Assembly (NCBI GenBank): GCA_021414115.1
Contig: JAIOPD010000119.1
Location: 1 to 52,590, forward strand
Length of the DNA: 52,590 bases
Reading direction: 5' to 3'
From: Planctomycetia bacterium
GTDB taxonomy: Bacteria > Planctomycetota > Planctomycetia > Pirellulales > UBA1268
Shown here: positions 8,503 through 17,421 of the stretch, piece after piece
How positions within the stretch are numbered: the first letter of the stretch is position 1
Layout: each line of letters starts with the position of its first letter
Notes under the pieces: generated by a model
Seen by the model: the letters and a program-made list of their open reading frames with translations, nothing else
What the model was told of the DNA's origin: nothing
The model's database searches: none
Translations under genes and position numbers: made by a program

Positions 8503-9429
8503 TCAGCCGGCGGGATTTTTCTGGGCGTGAAAATCGAGGATCTGCTGCCAGGCATCCTCGGGAGATTCTGCGTAGGTGAACAGCTCGAGGTGGTCATCGG
8601 CGATCACTCCGGCATCGGCCAGGTAGCGGAAGTCGATCACCTTCGACCAGTAGTCGCGGCCATAGAGAATGATCGGTACCGGCTGCATGCGGTGGGTCTG
8701 CCGCAGCGTGAGCGTCTCGAACATCTCGTCAAGCGTGCCGAAGCCGCCCGGAAAGAGCACGACGGCCGCCGCGCGGAGGATGAAGTGGAACTTTCGCAAC
8801 GCGAAATATTTGAACTGAAAGCAGAGTTCCGGTGTGATGAAGGGATTGGGCTGCTGCTCCGCAGGCAGCTTGATGTTCAGCCCGATCGACTTGCAGCCGA
8901 CGTCGAAGGCTCCCCGATTGGCGGCCTCCATGATGCCGGGACCGCCACCGGTGATGATCACGTAATCCCGCTCGTCCTCGCACTGGTTGTCGATCGAAAC
9001 GATGCGGGCGAACCGCCGGGCGTCGTCGTAAAACCGGCTCATCGACAACAGCGTCTCGGATCGCTCCAACGCGCGGGCCAGACGGCGGTCGGCCGGCGCG
9101 GCCTCCGCCGCCCGCCGTGACTCGGCGAGCCGCCGCTCCGCCGCCGAGCGGTCGACGATTTGCGTGCCGCCAAACACGATCACCGTCGACTTGATGTTGT
9201 CGGCCTGCAGGGCGAGCTCCGGTTTGCCGAGCTCGAGGAGCATCCGCACGCCCCGCATCTCCTCGCGGGTGAGGAGTTTGGGGTCGTCCTGCGCGAGTAG
9301 ATAACTCGGCGAACCGAGGATCCGCTCCATGTTGTCGGCGACGAGGGCGACGTCGTCGCCGAGGACGGTGTCGGGCAGCGCACCACATTCATTGGTCGCT
9401 CTGGCGGAGGGCTTCGATTTCTTGGCCAT
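8503..9429 (-). CDS. LOG-family protein (TIGR00730-like nucleotide 5'-monophosphate phosphoribohydrolase family)
   Basis: A 308-residue cytoplasmic protein. The Rossmann-like domain starts near residue 88 (TVIVFGGTQ). The family's nucleotide-binding motifs are present: ITGGGPGIMEAANRGA near 163 and PGGFGTLDEMFETLTLRQT near 232. LOG proteins hydrolyse cytokinin riboside monophosphates or related nucleotides; many relatives were once labelled lysine decarboxylase. An N-terminal extension of about 80 residues precedes the core. It starts 33 bases after the metallo-hydrolase gene and is probably cotranscribed with it. The physiological substrate is unknown. Confidence 0.85.
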   Translation of the reverse strand: MAKKSKPSARATNECGALPDTVLGDDVALVADNMERILGSPSYLLAQDDPKLLTREEMRGVRMLLELGKPELALQADNIKSTVIVFGGTQIVDRSAAERRLAESRRAAEAAPADRRLARALERSETLLSMSRFYDDARRFARIVSIDNQCEDERDYVIITGGGPGIMEAANRGAFDVGCKSIGLNIKLPAEQQPNPFITPELCFQFKYFALRKFHFILRAAAVVLFPGGFGTLDEMFETLTLRQTHRMQPVPIILYGRDYWSKVIDFRYLADAGVIADDHLELFTYAESPEDAWQQILDFHAQKNPAG

Positions 9430-9462
9430 GATGGCGGCTCGTGGTGCTGGTGGGTTCGGGGT

Positions 9463-10857
9463 TCAGGTGTCGAGATCCACGGTCTCCCCGATCGTAGGCA
9501 CGTGGACGTCCCAGCCACGGCCGGACCGGAGAAAATCGGCCATGCCGCGGGCCGCGGGGGGCTCGCCGTGCACGAGGAACGTCCGCTTCGGAGCCGGCAA
9601 CGCGCCGAGCCAGCGATCGAGTTCATGGCGGTCGGCATGGCCCGAGAGGGCGTCGACCTGCCTCACGGCGGCCCGCACCGGGATGTCACGGCCGTGGATC
9701 CGCAGAAACTCGGCGCCGTCGATCAGGCTCCGGCCGCGGGTGCCCTTGGCCTGGTAGCCCGCCACGAGCACCGTCGTCTTCGGGTCGGGCAGTCGGCGGG
9801 CGAGGTGATGGAGGATTCGGCCGCCGTTCATCATGCCGCTGGAGGCGATGACGATGCCGGGGCCGTGATGATTGTTGATGGCCTTCGACTCGTTGGCCGT
9901 CTTCGCCATCCGTACGAACGGGCTGGCGAGCGATTCCGCCACACCCTGCATTTTCGCCTCGCTGAAATCGTGCTCGCCACCGTGCTTCTTGAAGACCTCC
10001 ATCGCATCGACGGCCATGGGCGAGTCGATCCAGACCGGTGTCTCAGGCACCCGGCCCGCCGCCATCAAGGTCCGCAGGAGATACACGAGTTGCTGGCAGC
10101 GGCCGATCGCGAACGACGCCACGAGCATCATTCCGCCGCGGCGAAGCGCCTCGTTGGTGACGGTCTCCAGTTCATCGAGCGGCCGGGCCGGGGTATGGTC
10201 TCGGTCGCCGTAGGTGCTCTCGCAGACGAGGTAGTCGCAGGGTGGGGGCGACACCGGGTCTTTGTAGAGCGGCGCGTCGAAGCGTCCGACGTCGCCTGAG
10301 AAGACGATCCGCAGTGGGCCGCCGCCGCCGTCCCGCGGTAGTTCCATTTCGAGGAACGAACTGCCGAGCATGTGGCCGGCCTCGTGGAACCGGCAGCGCA
10401 CGCCCGAGGCCGGGTCGAACCACACCTCCCGCGACACCGGCCGCACCAGCCGCAGGGCCTGATCGACGTCCCTCTCCTCGTAGAGCGGCAGCGCCGGACG
10501 ATGCCGGGAATATCCCTTGCGATTGGCATACAGGGCATCTTCCGCCTGGCATTTCGCCGAGTCGTAGAGGAGCAACCCCAGCAGGTCGGCGGTGGCCGGC
10601 GACGTGAGGATCGGTCCCCGGAACCCTTCGCGAGCCAGCCTTGGCAGGTACCCGGAGTGGTCGATGTGTCCGTGCGTCAGCACCACCGCGTCGATCGAGG
10701 CGGGAGGCACCGCAAACCGATCCCAGTTTCGCTCGCGAAGTTCCTTCTCCCCTTGAAACAGTCCGCAGTCGACGAGAACGCGGTGACCACCGGCCTCGAC
10801 GAGATGCCGCGAACCCGAGACCACGCTCGCCGCTCCCAGAAACCTCAGTGTCGCCAT
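9463..10857 (-). CDS. MBL-fold/beta-CASP metallo-hydrolase (RNA-processing exonuclease type)
   Basis: A 464-residue zinc-dependent hydrolase. Metal-binding motif 2 is LTHGHIDHSGYLP near residue 60, followed by GHMLGSSFLEME, FSGDVGR and CESTYGDRDH. The beta-CASP part carries IASSGMMNGGRILHH near 342, and the RMMBL-type end has LSGHADRHEL and LVHGE. This matches the CPSF/YsxX-like group that cleaves RNA. It sits second in a probable three-gene minus-strand unit, 54 bases after the membrane-anchored protein and 33 before the LOG-family gene. Co-occurrence with csrA upstream hints at RNA turnover, but that is inference. Confidence 0.88.
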   Translation of the reverse strand: MATLRFLGAASVVSGSRHLVEAGGHRVLVDCGLFQGEKELRERNWDRFAVPPASIDAVVLTHGHIDHSGYLPRLAREGFRGPILTSPATADLLGLLLYDSAKCQAEDALYANRKGYSRHRPALPLYEERDVDQALRLVRPVSREVWFDPASGVRCRFHEAGHMLGSSFLEMELPRDGGGGPLRIVFSGDVGRFDAPLYKDPVSPPPCDYLVCESTYGDRDHTPARPLDELETVTNEALRRGGMMLVASFAIGRCQQLVYLLRTLMAAGRVPETPVWIDSPMAVDAMEVFKKHGGEHDFSEAKMQGVAESLASPFVRMAKTANESKAINNHHGPGIVIASSGMMNGGRILHHLARRLPDPKTTVLVAGYQAKGTRGRSLIDGAEFLRIHGRDIPVRAAVRQVDALSGHADRHELDRWLGALPAPKRTFLVHGEPPAARGMADFLRSGRGWDVHVPTIGETVDLDT

Positions 10858-10911
10858 GAATGCTCCATGCCGCCCGCGGCGGCTTCTCCAGACTGTCTCG
10901 ACTCGGATTCC

Positions 10912-11703
10912 TCAGCGGGCCGGCGGCCGTTCGCCACCGCGCACCGTCCGTCCCGACACCGCGATCGTACCTTCGCCGATCGCGAGCGATTCGAGCCAAT
11001 GGCTCGCCCCGCCCTCGTCGTGCGTCGATGGAATGTAGACCACAAGCACGTTGCGGCCGTCCAGCGGTCGAACCGCCGTCACCACCCCCAGCCGGCGGCA
11101 ACGCCGCGCCATCGCGGCCAGGACCGGCCCGCGCGGCAACGGCAGTCCGCCCAGCCGCACGTCGTCGAGGACGATCGCCAGTTGGTTCGGTTCACGGAGG
11201 CGGATCTCCGCCGCTACCCAGGCGACCGACGAAAGCGGGCCGACACCGAGCCGCAGGCCGACTTCGATCCGTTTTGGTGAGAGCCGCACGCGTGGTGCCG
11301 AGGCCATGTCCGGGAGCAACTGCTGGTGGTTCCGCGGCAGGTCCGTGGCGAGCCAGGCGTTGATGTCGCCCTCGTCGATTGCGGCCTCCCAGTCGCCAGC
11401 GCGAATGACGGCCGCCTGCAGGGCCGACAGGTCGCTCACGAGTCGCCGCGCAAAGAGTTCCTGCCCAGGCCCATCCGCGGAGTTCAGTCGCTCTCGATAG
11501 AAGTCCGGCACATGGCGTACGACAACGGCCACACCGCATCCCATGACCACGAAGACGGACAGCACCAGCGCGATGCATCTGAGCATCGTTCCGGAGCCAC
11601 GAATCGCCGGGACGGCGACGGCGCGATCGCCTCCTTGGTCACCCGACAGATCCTCGGCAGCGTCTTCCGCGGACGATGTGGTGGGTTTGGCCGCCGCTGA
11701 CAT
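10912..11703 (-). CDS. Uncharacterised single-pass membrane protein
   Basis: 263 residues with no recognised domain. A charged, acidic N-terminal tail of about 40 residues is followed by one membrane helix at about 41-62 (MLRCIALVLSVFVVMGCGVA), leaving a C-terminal domain of about 200 residues that would lie outside the cytoplasmic membrane. The rest alternates short hydrophobic strands and charged turns (for example RVRLSPKRIEVGLRLGVG), suggesting a beta-rich fold. First gene of a probable unit with the beta-CASP hydrolase and LOG-family genes, and 100 bases downstream of csrA on the same strand. Confidence 0.65.
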   Translation of the reverse strand: MSAAAKPTTSSAEDAAEDLSGDQGGDRAVAVPAIRGSGTMLRCIALVLSVFVVMGCGVAVVVRHVPDFYRERLNSADGPGQELFARRLVSDLSALQAAVIRAGDWEAAIDEGDINAWLATDLPRNHQQLLPDMASAPRVRLSPKRIEVGLRLGVGPLSSVAWVAAEIRLREPNQLAIVLDDVRLGGLPLPRGPVLAAMARRCRRLGVVTAVRPLDGRNVLVVYIPSTHDEGGASHWLESLAIGEGTIAVSGRTVRGGERPPAR

Positions 11704-11803
11704 AACCCGATTCTGCGCTCACTCGTGGAAATCGGCCAGTTCCGGCCGGACGGCCGCCGGGGCCGCATCCTGCGGCAGCCCCGGCGGCCCACAATCCGGA
11801 CGA

Positions 11804-12025
11804 TCAGCCTGCGAACCCCAGCAGGCGGGGAATGGGCAGCTCCATGCCGCCCTCGAGCGTGACGGTCCCGAGACTCTCGTCGTCGAGTTCGTCGCGGAGC
11901 ACGCGGACGTTCGGCGGTGCCTCGATGCCGATCCGTACCTTGTCGCCGCTGACGCGGACCACCGTCACCACGACAGATTCGCCCACCCGAATCCGTTCGT
12001 TCTGCTTGCGTGAAAGCACGAGCAT
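11804..12025 (-). CDS. csrA: Carbon storage regulator CsrA
   Basis: A 73-residue homodimeric RNA-binding translational regulator that binds GGA-containing hairpins over ribosome sites. It begins MLVLSRKQNERIRVG, the canonical N-terminus, and continues VRIGIEAPPNVRVLRDEL, keeping the arginine equivalent to the RNA-contacting Arg44; the usual VHR is VLR here. It is about a dozen residues longer than the E. coli protein, with a C-terminal tail ending PRLLGFAG. The frame is open upstream to 12091, but the start at 12025 is clear from conservation and from the GGAGGGG ribosome site at 12030-12036. Confidence 0.95.
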   Translation of the reverse strand: MLVLSRKQNERIRVGESVVVTVVRVSGDKVRIGIEAPPNVRVLRDELDDESLGTVTLEGGMELPIPRLLGFAG

Positions 12026-12068
12026 CGAGCCCCTCCGTTGTGAATGCCTGAGACAAATGGTTTGCTTG

Positions 12069-12098
12069 GATGTATCACGAATGGTGTACACATGTCAA
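12069..12098 (-). promoter_or_regulatory. csrA promoter with internal palindrome
   Basis: On the minus strand a consensus -35 TTGACA (12093-12098) is separated by 18 bases from TACATC (12069-12074), which is preceded by TGA as in an extended -10. The spacer contains the perfect palindrome GTGTACAC at 12084-12091, well placed for a repressor. The predicted start lies about 35-40 bases before the csrA ATG. Confidence 0.55.
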
Positions 12099-12336
12099 CT
12101 CTCCGGCCGCGGCACCACCCGCGAGCACGACCCATGTGGCCCCCAGACTCCGCCCCAAGACGGCCCCCGCCCTCCCCGTTCGCACCCCGCCGCAGGCGTG
12201 CGTCGCGACGCTTCGGATTGGGAAAGATGTGAGACACAGGAAACATCGGCCGGTCAGGCGGAGTTTCTTGCCACCGAAGAAAACTCCTCCGCGCAGACCA
12301 ATCATGCGGGCGCGGGATAGAGCCGCCCGCCGTCGC
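12099..12336. other. Intergenic region between csrA and the upstream gene, with a hairpin
   Basis: No gene is seen. Bases 12260-12269 (GGAGTTTCTT) pair with 12277-12287 with one bulged base around a 7-base loop. The stem lies about 50 bases beyond the stop of the minus-strand gene at 12337 and could stabilise or end its transcript. No T-run follows, so a factor-independent terminator is not claimed. Confidence 0.4.
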
Positions 12337-13185
12337 TCATGAACCGGGCGCCTCCGACCGAGCAGGCTCGTGCTCGTCGCGGCCTGCGAACGCCGCCAGG
12401 TCGACCGCCTCGGCGGTGGCGATGTGGGATTTCGCCTGCTCGATGCGATCGAGATCGCCTGCGAGCAGTCGCGGATGCTGTTTGTGGACGCATCGCAGCC
12501 GCTCCGTGCGGGCGTCGAGCGGCGCGAGCCGGGAGTCGATTTCGAGGGTCACTTCGGCGGGGATCGCACCGACATCCTCGAGACGTCGATTCACCGCGAG
12601 CCTGGGAAATGGCGGGATGCCGCCCGGGTGCAACAGCGCCTTCAGAAGAATCGCCGTGTCGGCGAACCGCCGGTACGTGCCGGCAGCCTCCTTGCTCGGA
12701 GCCTCCTCGTAGGCCACCGCATACTTCACCCGCGGGCCGACGAGTTCGATCCCGTCGGCCGTTTGGGTGAAGCCGCTGGCGAAATCCGGTCCTCCGGCCC
12801 AGCGGACGAGCCGGTCATCGCTCGACCGGGCCCACTTGGCGAGCGACACGCTCAGCCGTTCGAGGCGGATCAGATCGACCTGCGTCTTCAGGTGCCGTAC
12901 CGGGTCGATCACGAGCACCCGTTCCCGCGCGGGATCGTGCAGCACGATCTCGCCGAGGGCCATATCGCCTTTGCGACTGGAGGGAAGTTCGAGAAAGTCC
13001 CAGGCCACGCCCTCGTGAAAGAGCGTCAGGCTGTGGGCGACGGGCCGATCCCCGTCGGCGGCAAAGAGCTCGCTCTCGACCCGCATTTCGCACGACCGCG
13101 GATCGTCGGCCGTGTCTTCGGCCAGCAGTGTCTCCGCGACGAATGCCATGGGCACCATGAACGCCATGAACGTCATGCGCGTCAT
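12337..13185 (-). CDS. Secreted protein of unknown function
   Basis: About 282 residues from the chosen ATG at 13185. The start MTRMTFMAFMVPMAFVAETLLA looks like a methionine-rich signal peptide; an alternative in-frame ATG at 13248 (MHHFLAGLDCCLASG) would add 21 residues. The mature part has features of an outer-membrane-lipoprotein-carrier or LolA-like fold: an N-terminal strand set (SCEMRVESELFAADG), then LPSSRKGDMALGEIVLHDP and VLVIDPVRHLKTQVDL. This resemblance is weak. Divergently transcribed from the broken antiporter gene; its promoter should lie in 13186-13405. Confidence 0.6.
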   Translation of the reverse strand: MTRMTFMAFMVPMAFVAETLLAEDTADDPRSCEMRVESELFAADGDRPVAHSLTLFHEGVAWDFLELPSSRKGDMALGEIVLHDPARERVLVIDPVRHLKTQVDLIRLERLSVSLAKWARSSDDRLVRWAGGPDFASGFTQTADGIELVGPRVKYAVAYEEAPSKEAAGTYRRFADTAILLKALLHPGGIPPFPRLAVNRRLEDVGAIPAEVTLEIDSRLAPLDARTERLRCVHKQHPRLLAGDLDRIEQAKSHIATAEAVDLAAFAGRDEHEPARSEAPGS

Positions 13186-13405
13186 GATCGCCCTCACCGC
13201 CGCGCCGCTGGCGAGACAGCAATCCAAACCGGCCAAAAAATGATGCATGCCAGAGCCCTCCAAGGCGAGGAGGAGGGTAGCAGGCGGTGGCGACCGTGAC
13301 CAAGGCAGACTCTGCCCACAAAACCATGGCTTTTCCACCCCGACGGCACTAGGCTCTCCTGGTCCGAGATCCCTCCCGACTCCCGCCTCCTCTTTGGCAC
13401 GCGCG

Positions 13406-14033
13406 ATGTTTCTCACCGATCTCGTCGTCGTGTTCGCCGTCGCCGCAGCGATCGTCTTCGCCTTCGGACACGCGAAGCTGCCGAGCGTCGTCGGCCTGCT
13501 CGTCGCCGGGGTGCTCGTCGGGCCTTACGGACTCTCGCTCGTCGGCGACGTCAAAGTCGTCGAGATGCTCGCCGAAATCGGCGTGGTCGTGCTGCTCTTC
13601 ACCGTAGGCCTCGAGTTCTCGTTGTCACGGCTGCTCGTCATGCTGCCGCTGATGGGGCGGATCGGCCTGCCGCAAGTCGTCGGCACGACGACACTGGTGG
13701 CGGCGGCAGCGGGAGAGGTTCCGGCCAACGCCGCGCACCACCCAGCGCCGCTCTTCGAGGATCCGATCGCCGCGGTGGTGGCCGGGCTCGCCTGTCGTGG
13801 CAGCGGTGCTCCTCGTGGGTCGATTCGCCGTGCCGCGGATGCTGCACGCGGTGGTGCGGCAGCGCAACCGCGAACTCTTCCTGATGACGATCGTGCTGGT
13901 CTGCCTGGGCACGGCGGCGATCACCGCCCAGGCCGGCCTCTCGCTGGCCCTGGGCGCCTTCCTCGCGGGACTGATGCTCTCGGAGAGCGAATATGGCCAT
14001 CAGGCGTTCACGGAGGTGCTGCCGTTTCGCGAC
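13406..14033 (+). pseudogene. Degraded CPA2/Kef-type cation:proton antiporter
   Basis: The frame from 13406 reads MFLTDLVVVFAVAAAIVF and continues through VVLLFTVGLEFSLSRLLVML, the conserved N-terminal membrane part of Kef/CPA2 exchangers. It then jumps to AHHPAPLFEDPIAAVVAGLA, meaning that roughly three or four helices between the LSRLL and F-x-D-AVV regions are missing. At about 13785-13797 the reading frame shifts by one; the other frame continues VAAVLLVGRFAVPRMLHAVV and LSLALGAFLAGLMLSESEYG to VLPFRD, where homology stops abruptly. The rest of the transporter and the TrkA domains are absent. An internal deletion, a frameshift and a 3-prime truncation together mean that it cannot be functional. 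Confidence 0.85.
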
Positions 14034-14085
14034 ACGCTCGCGGCCGCGGCGCGGCCACCGGCCTGCAGCGCGGCCGGCAGGCTTG

Positions 14086-14091
14086 TATCCT
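14086..14091 (+). promoter_or_regulatory. Possible -10 box (TATCCT) for the PQQ-propeller gene
   Basis: TATCCT lies 30 bases before the ATG at 14122 and immediately after the antiporter remnant. No convincing -35 was found. Weak candidate. Confidence 0.25.
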
Positions 14092-14121
14092 CATGTCTCC
14101 CCCAAGGAGGCCCGCCGGCGA

Positions 14122-15474
14122 ATGACAAGGGTTCTGCACGCGACTCATCCATTCCTGCTCGTCGCCTGCCTGGCGATCGTTCCGGCTGCGGCAACGGTCG
14201 CAGCCGACGTCGCCTGGCCGCAGTGGCGCGGCCCCGCTGGTCAGGGTCATGCCGACGCCGCTCGCGACCTGCCCATCACCTGGAGCGAGACGGAAAACAT
14301 CGTCTGGAAGACGCCCCTGCCGGGCCGCGGCTGGTCGTCACCAGTGATCGACGAGCGGCATGTCTGGATGACCACGGCCGTCGAGCGGCAGGCAAGCGAC
14401 GAGGAACGGGCCCGCCGAGAGGTCGCCCCGTCGGGCGGACAGCCCCGAAATCTCGCCGGCTCCCTCAGCCTGCGGGCACTCTGCGTCGCCCGCGACTCAG
14501 GCCGTCTCCTGCACGACATCGAACTGTTCGCGATCGACGACCCCCAGCCGATCCACGCCCTCAACTCCTTCGCTTCGCCGTCACCGGTGCTTGCCGCAGG
14601 GCGGCTCTACTGCCACTTCGGCGACTTCGGCACCGCGTGCGTCGACACGGCGACAGGTCGTGTGGTCTGGAGCAACCGTGCGTTGCGACTCGACCACATG
14701 AACGGCCCGGGCAGCACGCCCGTCCTCTGGAACGATCTGTTGATCGTGAACTGCGATGGCACCGACGTGCAGTTCATCGCCGCGCTCGACGCCGCCACGG
14801 GCACACTCGCCTGGAAGACGCCGCGGAGCGGCCCCCTCCGCGACAACCCCGACCTGAAAAAAGCCTACGGCACTCCGCTGGTGGTCCCGCTCGGTGGCCG
14901 CGACGTGCTGGTGTCGACGGGGGCCGACTGGCTCTACGGATACGATCCGCAGAACGGTGCAGAACTCTGGCGAATGAGCTACGGCGAACTGGGGTTTTCG
15001 GTCGTGCCGCGGCCCGTCGCGGCCCACGGCCTCCTCTATATGAGCACGAGCTTCAACCAGCCCCGGCTGCTCGCCATCCGGCTGGCCGACGATCGGACGG
15101 GCGCCGAGATCGTCTGGCAGGAGACGAAGGGGGCACCGAGCATGCCGTCGCCCCTCGTCGTCGGCGACCACCTCTTCATGGTGAGCGACAAGGGCATCGC
15201 CACCTGCCTCGACGCACGGACGGGCACGGTGATCTGGTCGCACCGGCTGGGGGGCAACTTCTCCTCCTCGCCGCTCGTCGCCGACGGCCGCATCTATGTC
15301 GGCAACCGCGACGGCGAGACGTTCGTCTACGCCCCGGGCGAGACCTTTGAACTGCTCGCCACCAACCGACTCGACGGCCGGATCTTCGCGACCCCCGCCG
15401 CGGTCGGCGACTCGCTCTACCTGCGGACCGACGCGGCCATCTACCGGATCGCCAAGCCGCCGGCGGCACCCTGA
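14122..15474 (+). CDS. Secreted PQQ-like beta-propeller protein
   Basis: 450 residues. A signal peptide (MTRVLHATHPFLLVACLAIV, cleaved near AAATVAAD) leads into an eight-bladed propeller of the BamB/quinoprotein type. The opening WPQWRGPAGQGHAD is typical of planctomycete members; blades repeat patterns such as NIVWKTPLPGRGWSSPV, GRVVWSNRALR and GTVIWSHRLGGNFSSSPLV. No quinone-ligand set or haem motif is visible, so it is more likely a binding or scaffold protein than an alcohol dehydrogenase. The start has a perfect AAGGAGG ribosome site at 14104-14110, 11 bases upstream. It follows the antiporter pseudogene and converges on the HEAT-repeat gene. Confidence 0.85.
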   Translation: MTRVLHATHPFLLVACLAIVPAAATVAADVAWPQWRGPAGQGHADAARDLPITWSETENIVWKTPLPGRGWSSPVIDERHVWMTTAVERQASDEERARREVAPSGGQPRNLAGSLSLRALCVARDSGRLLHDIELFAIDDPQPIHALNSFASPSPVLAAGRLYCHFGDFGTACVDTATGRVVWSNRALRLDHMNGPGSTPVLWNDLLIVNCDGTDVQFIAALDAATGTLAWKTPRSGPLRDNPDLKKAYGTPLVVPLGGRDVLVSTGADWLYGYDPQNGAELWRMSYGELGFSVVPRPVAAHGLLYMSTSFNQPRLLAIRLADDRTGAEIVWQETKGAPSMPSPLVVGDHLFMVSDKGIATCLDARTGTVIWSHRLGGNFSSSPLVADGRIYVGNRDGETFVYAPGETFELLATNRLDGRIFATPAAVGDSLYLRTDAAIYRIAKPPAAP

Positions 15475-15529
15475 CCAGGTCTCGCTCGAACTCGTCGACG
15501 AGGCGGGCGTCGTGTGGGGGAAAGCGGAA

Positions 15530-17419
15530 TCAGCCTGCCGGCTTGGCGAGCTTGGCCTCGATGCTGGCGACCGCGGCCTTCGCCTCAGCTTCCACGTCTT
15601 GCATCGCCACGGCCTCCTTGGCCACCGCGAGCGTGGCCGCGCTCGGATAGCGAACGAGGATCTCGATCACCGACTTCCTCGCGGCGGGATCCTGCGTCGC
15701 CGCCAGCGCCTTGCGGCACATCCCGGCCCGCTCGTCATCGGGCAGCACGAACTGCCTCGCGATCCGGACGTAGCCCTTGAAGCATCGACCGCGGAACGTG
15801 CCCGCGGCATCGGTCGTCGCGAGTTCGAGGAGGACGGGCGCAGCGTCGGCCGTCATCCACTTGCCGAGCAGCCGCGTGGCGGTGTCCTGGATCGCCTCAT
15901 CCCCCGACTTCGCCGCCGCGTTGACCGCGGCGAGCGCCCGCGTGCCCCCGACGTCGCCGAGCAGGTCGAGCAACACCGTCTGCCGCGCCCCGGTGGCGGA
16001 CGCGGCAATCTTCTCCGCGCAGGCGTCGCGGTCCGCCATCCGCACGGCGGCTTCCCTGAGGGCGGCCGTGGCCGCGACAGCCTCCGTCTCGTCCCGCGGC
16101 GCGGCGGCTTTCTTCACCAAGACGTCGAGATTCGGCAGGTCGACGATCGAACCGAGGGCCGCGATCGCCGCCAGCCGCACGCCGGCGTCGGCATGATCGA
16201 CCAACGGGATGATCTCGGTCACTACCGCGATCCGCCGATCGCCGACGAGGCCCACGAGCGTCGGCAGCGCCTTGGCGTCGGCCGTTGCCAGCCGCGTCGT
16301 GATCTCCCGATCGACCGCATCGCCGGGCAGCACGCCGATGGCATCCCGCGCGGCCGTGGCACACTCCGGATCGGGATCGGCCGCGATCGCAAGCAGGCGG
16401 GGCACCACGGCGGCATCGCCCACACCGCCGAGTGCACGGATCGCCGCGAGGCGGACCGGTTTCGCTCCCGCGGCCGCGGCATCGAGTATGGCCGACTGCA
16501 CCGCCTTGCCGGCACCGGCCTTATTCCGTTCGGCGAGCGCGTCGATCACGAGCATTGCCCGCTCCGCAGCCGGCGGCGTGGCCGGTGCCGCCACCACCTC
16601 CCGCACGAGGGCCAGATCGACCGCCTCGGCCAACGCGGCATCCGGGCGGCCCTGGACACCGACCTCGCGGGCCGTGAACAGTCCCATATTGAAGAGCCGT
16701 TTTGCCGGCGAGCGGAGGAGCTCGACGAGCATGGGGATGCCCTCTTCGCCGCGGGCGAGAATCGCAAAGCGTGCCCCCTCGGCCCGCCGCTGCTCCGACA
16801 CCTCGGCGACCCACACGGCATTGGCCAGCGCGACGGCTTCGGCTTGCTTGTCGGCGGCGAGCAGCCTTTCGGCCGCGACGACGCAGGCCTGGGCCACCGC
16901 ATCGCGGTCGGGCACGCCGGCCGCAAGCGCGCGGGAGAGAATCGCCGCCGCCTCTGGTGTGCCGATCCGGCCGAGCGCGGCGGCCGCTGCAGCCGCCACG
17001 CCGGCATCGGCATCGGCGAGCCGCTTCTCGAGCAGGCCGACGGCTGCGGCATCGCTCCGTACTCCGATCGAGTTGATCACGCCCACGAGCTCGAGGCCCG
17101 CGAGCGACTCCGTCGCCGTCCGCAGGGCCGCGTCGGCCTCGGGGCCTGGGATCGCCTCGAGCGCGATGCGGGCCCACGAGGAGAGCCGTTCGTTGCCGAG
17201 GAGCGCAGCGAGGTCGCCGACCGCCGCCGCCGAACCATGGATGGCCAGAAGTTTGCAGGTGATCGCCTTCTCCGACTCAGGCGTCTCGGAACGGAGCACG
17301 GCGAGCAGTTCCCGCTCCCTGCCCGAGGCCGTCGTCACGCCCTGCGACCTCGCGTCCACCGCACAGAGCAGCAGAGCGGCCGCCACGGCCAGCCCGATCA
17401 GGCGTCGATCACGTCGCAT
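15530..17419 (-). CDS. Secreted HEAT-repeat protein
   Basis: About 629 residues from the ATG at 17419, with signal peptide MRRDRRLIGLAVAAALLLCA ending near VDARSQG. The whole mature part is a string of roughly 35-residue alpha-helical HEAT/PBS-lyase-type repeats, for example ADAGVAAAAAAALGRIGTPE, VRLAAIRALGGVGDAAVVPR and VRLAAIAALGSIVDLPNL. Such solenoids mediate protein-protein contacts. The start lies 2 bases after the oxidoreductase stop (TGA-GG-ATG), so the two genes are almost certainly coupled. An ATG at 17434 would overlap the upstream gene. No catalytic motif was seen. Confidence 0.82.
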   Translation of the reverse strand: MRRDRRLIGLAVAAALLLCAVDARSQGVTTASGRERELLAVLRSETPESEKAITCKLLAIHGSAAAVGDLAALLGNERLSSWARIALEAIPGPEADAALRTATESLAGLELVGVINSIGVRSDAAAVGLLEKRLADADAGVAAAAAAALGRIGTPEAAAILSRALAAGVPDRDAVAQACVVAAERLLAADKQAEAVALANAVWVAEVSEQRRAEGARFAILARGEEGIPMLVELLRSPAKRLFNMGLFTAREVGVQGRPDAALAEAVDLALVREVVAAPATPPAAERAMLVIDALAERNKAGAGKAVQSAILDAAAAGAKPVRLAAIRALGGVGDAAVVPRLLAIAADPDPECATAARDAIGVLPGDAVDREITTRLATADAKALPTLVGLVGDRRIAVVTEIIPLVDHADAGVRLAAIAALGSIVDLPNLDVLVKKAAAPRDETEAVAATAALREAAVRMADRDACAEKIAASATGARQTVLLDLLGDVGGTRALAAVNAAAKSGDEAIQDTATRLLGKWMTADAAPVLLELATTDAAGTFRGRCFKGYVRIARQFVLPDDERAGMCRKALAATQDPAARKSVIEILVRYPSAATLAVAKEAVAMQDVEAEAKAAVASIEAKLAKPAG

Positions 17420-17421
17420 CC

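Noticed and set aside
12260-12287. Factor-independent terminator
   Set aside because: The stem has a bulge and no T-run follows on either strand, so it is listed only as a hairpin within the intergenic entry.
13797-15350. Open frame covering the antiporter 3-prime part and antisense-frame sequence of the propeller gene
   Set aside because: Only its first 80 or so codons show antiporter similarity; the rest is a shifted reading of the PQQ-propeller gene.
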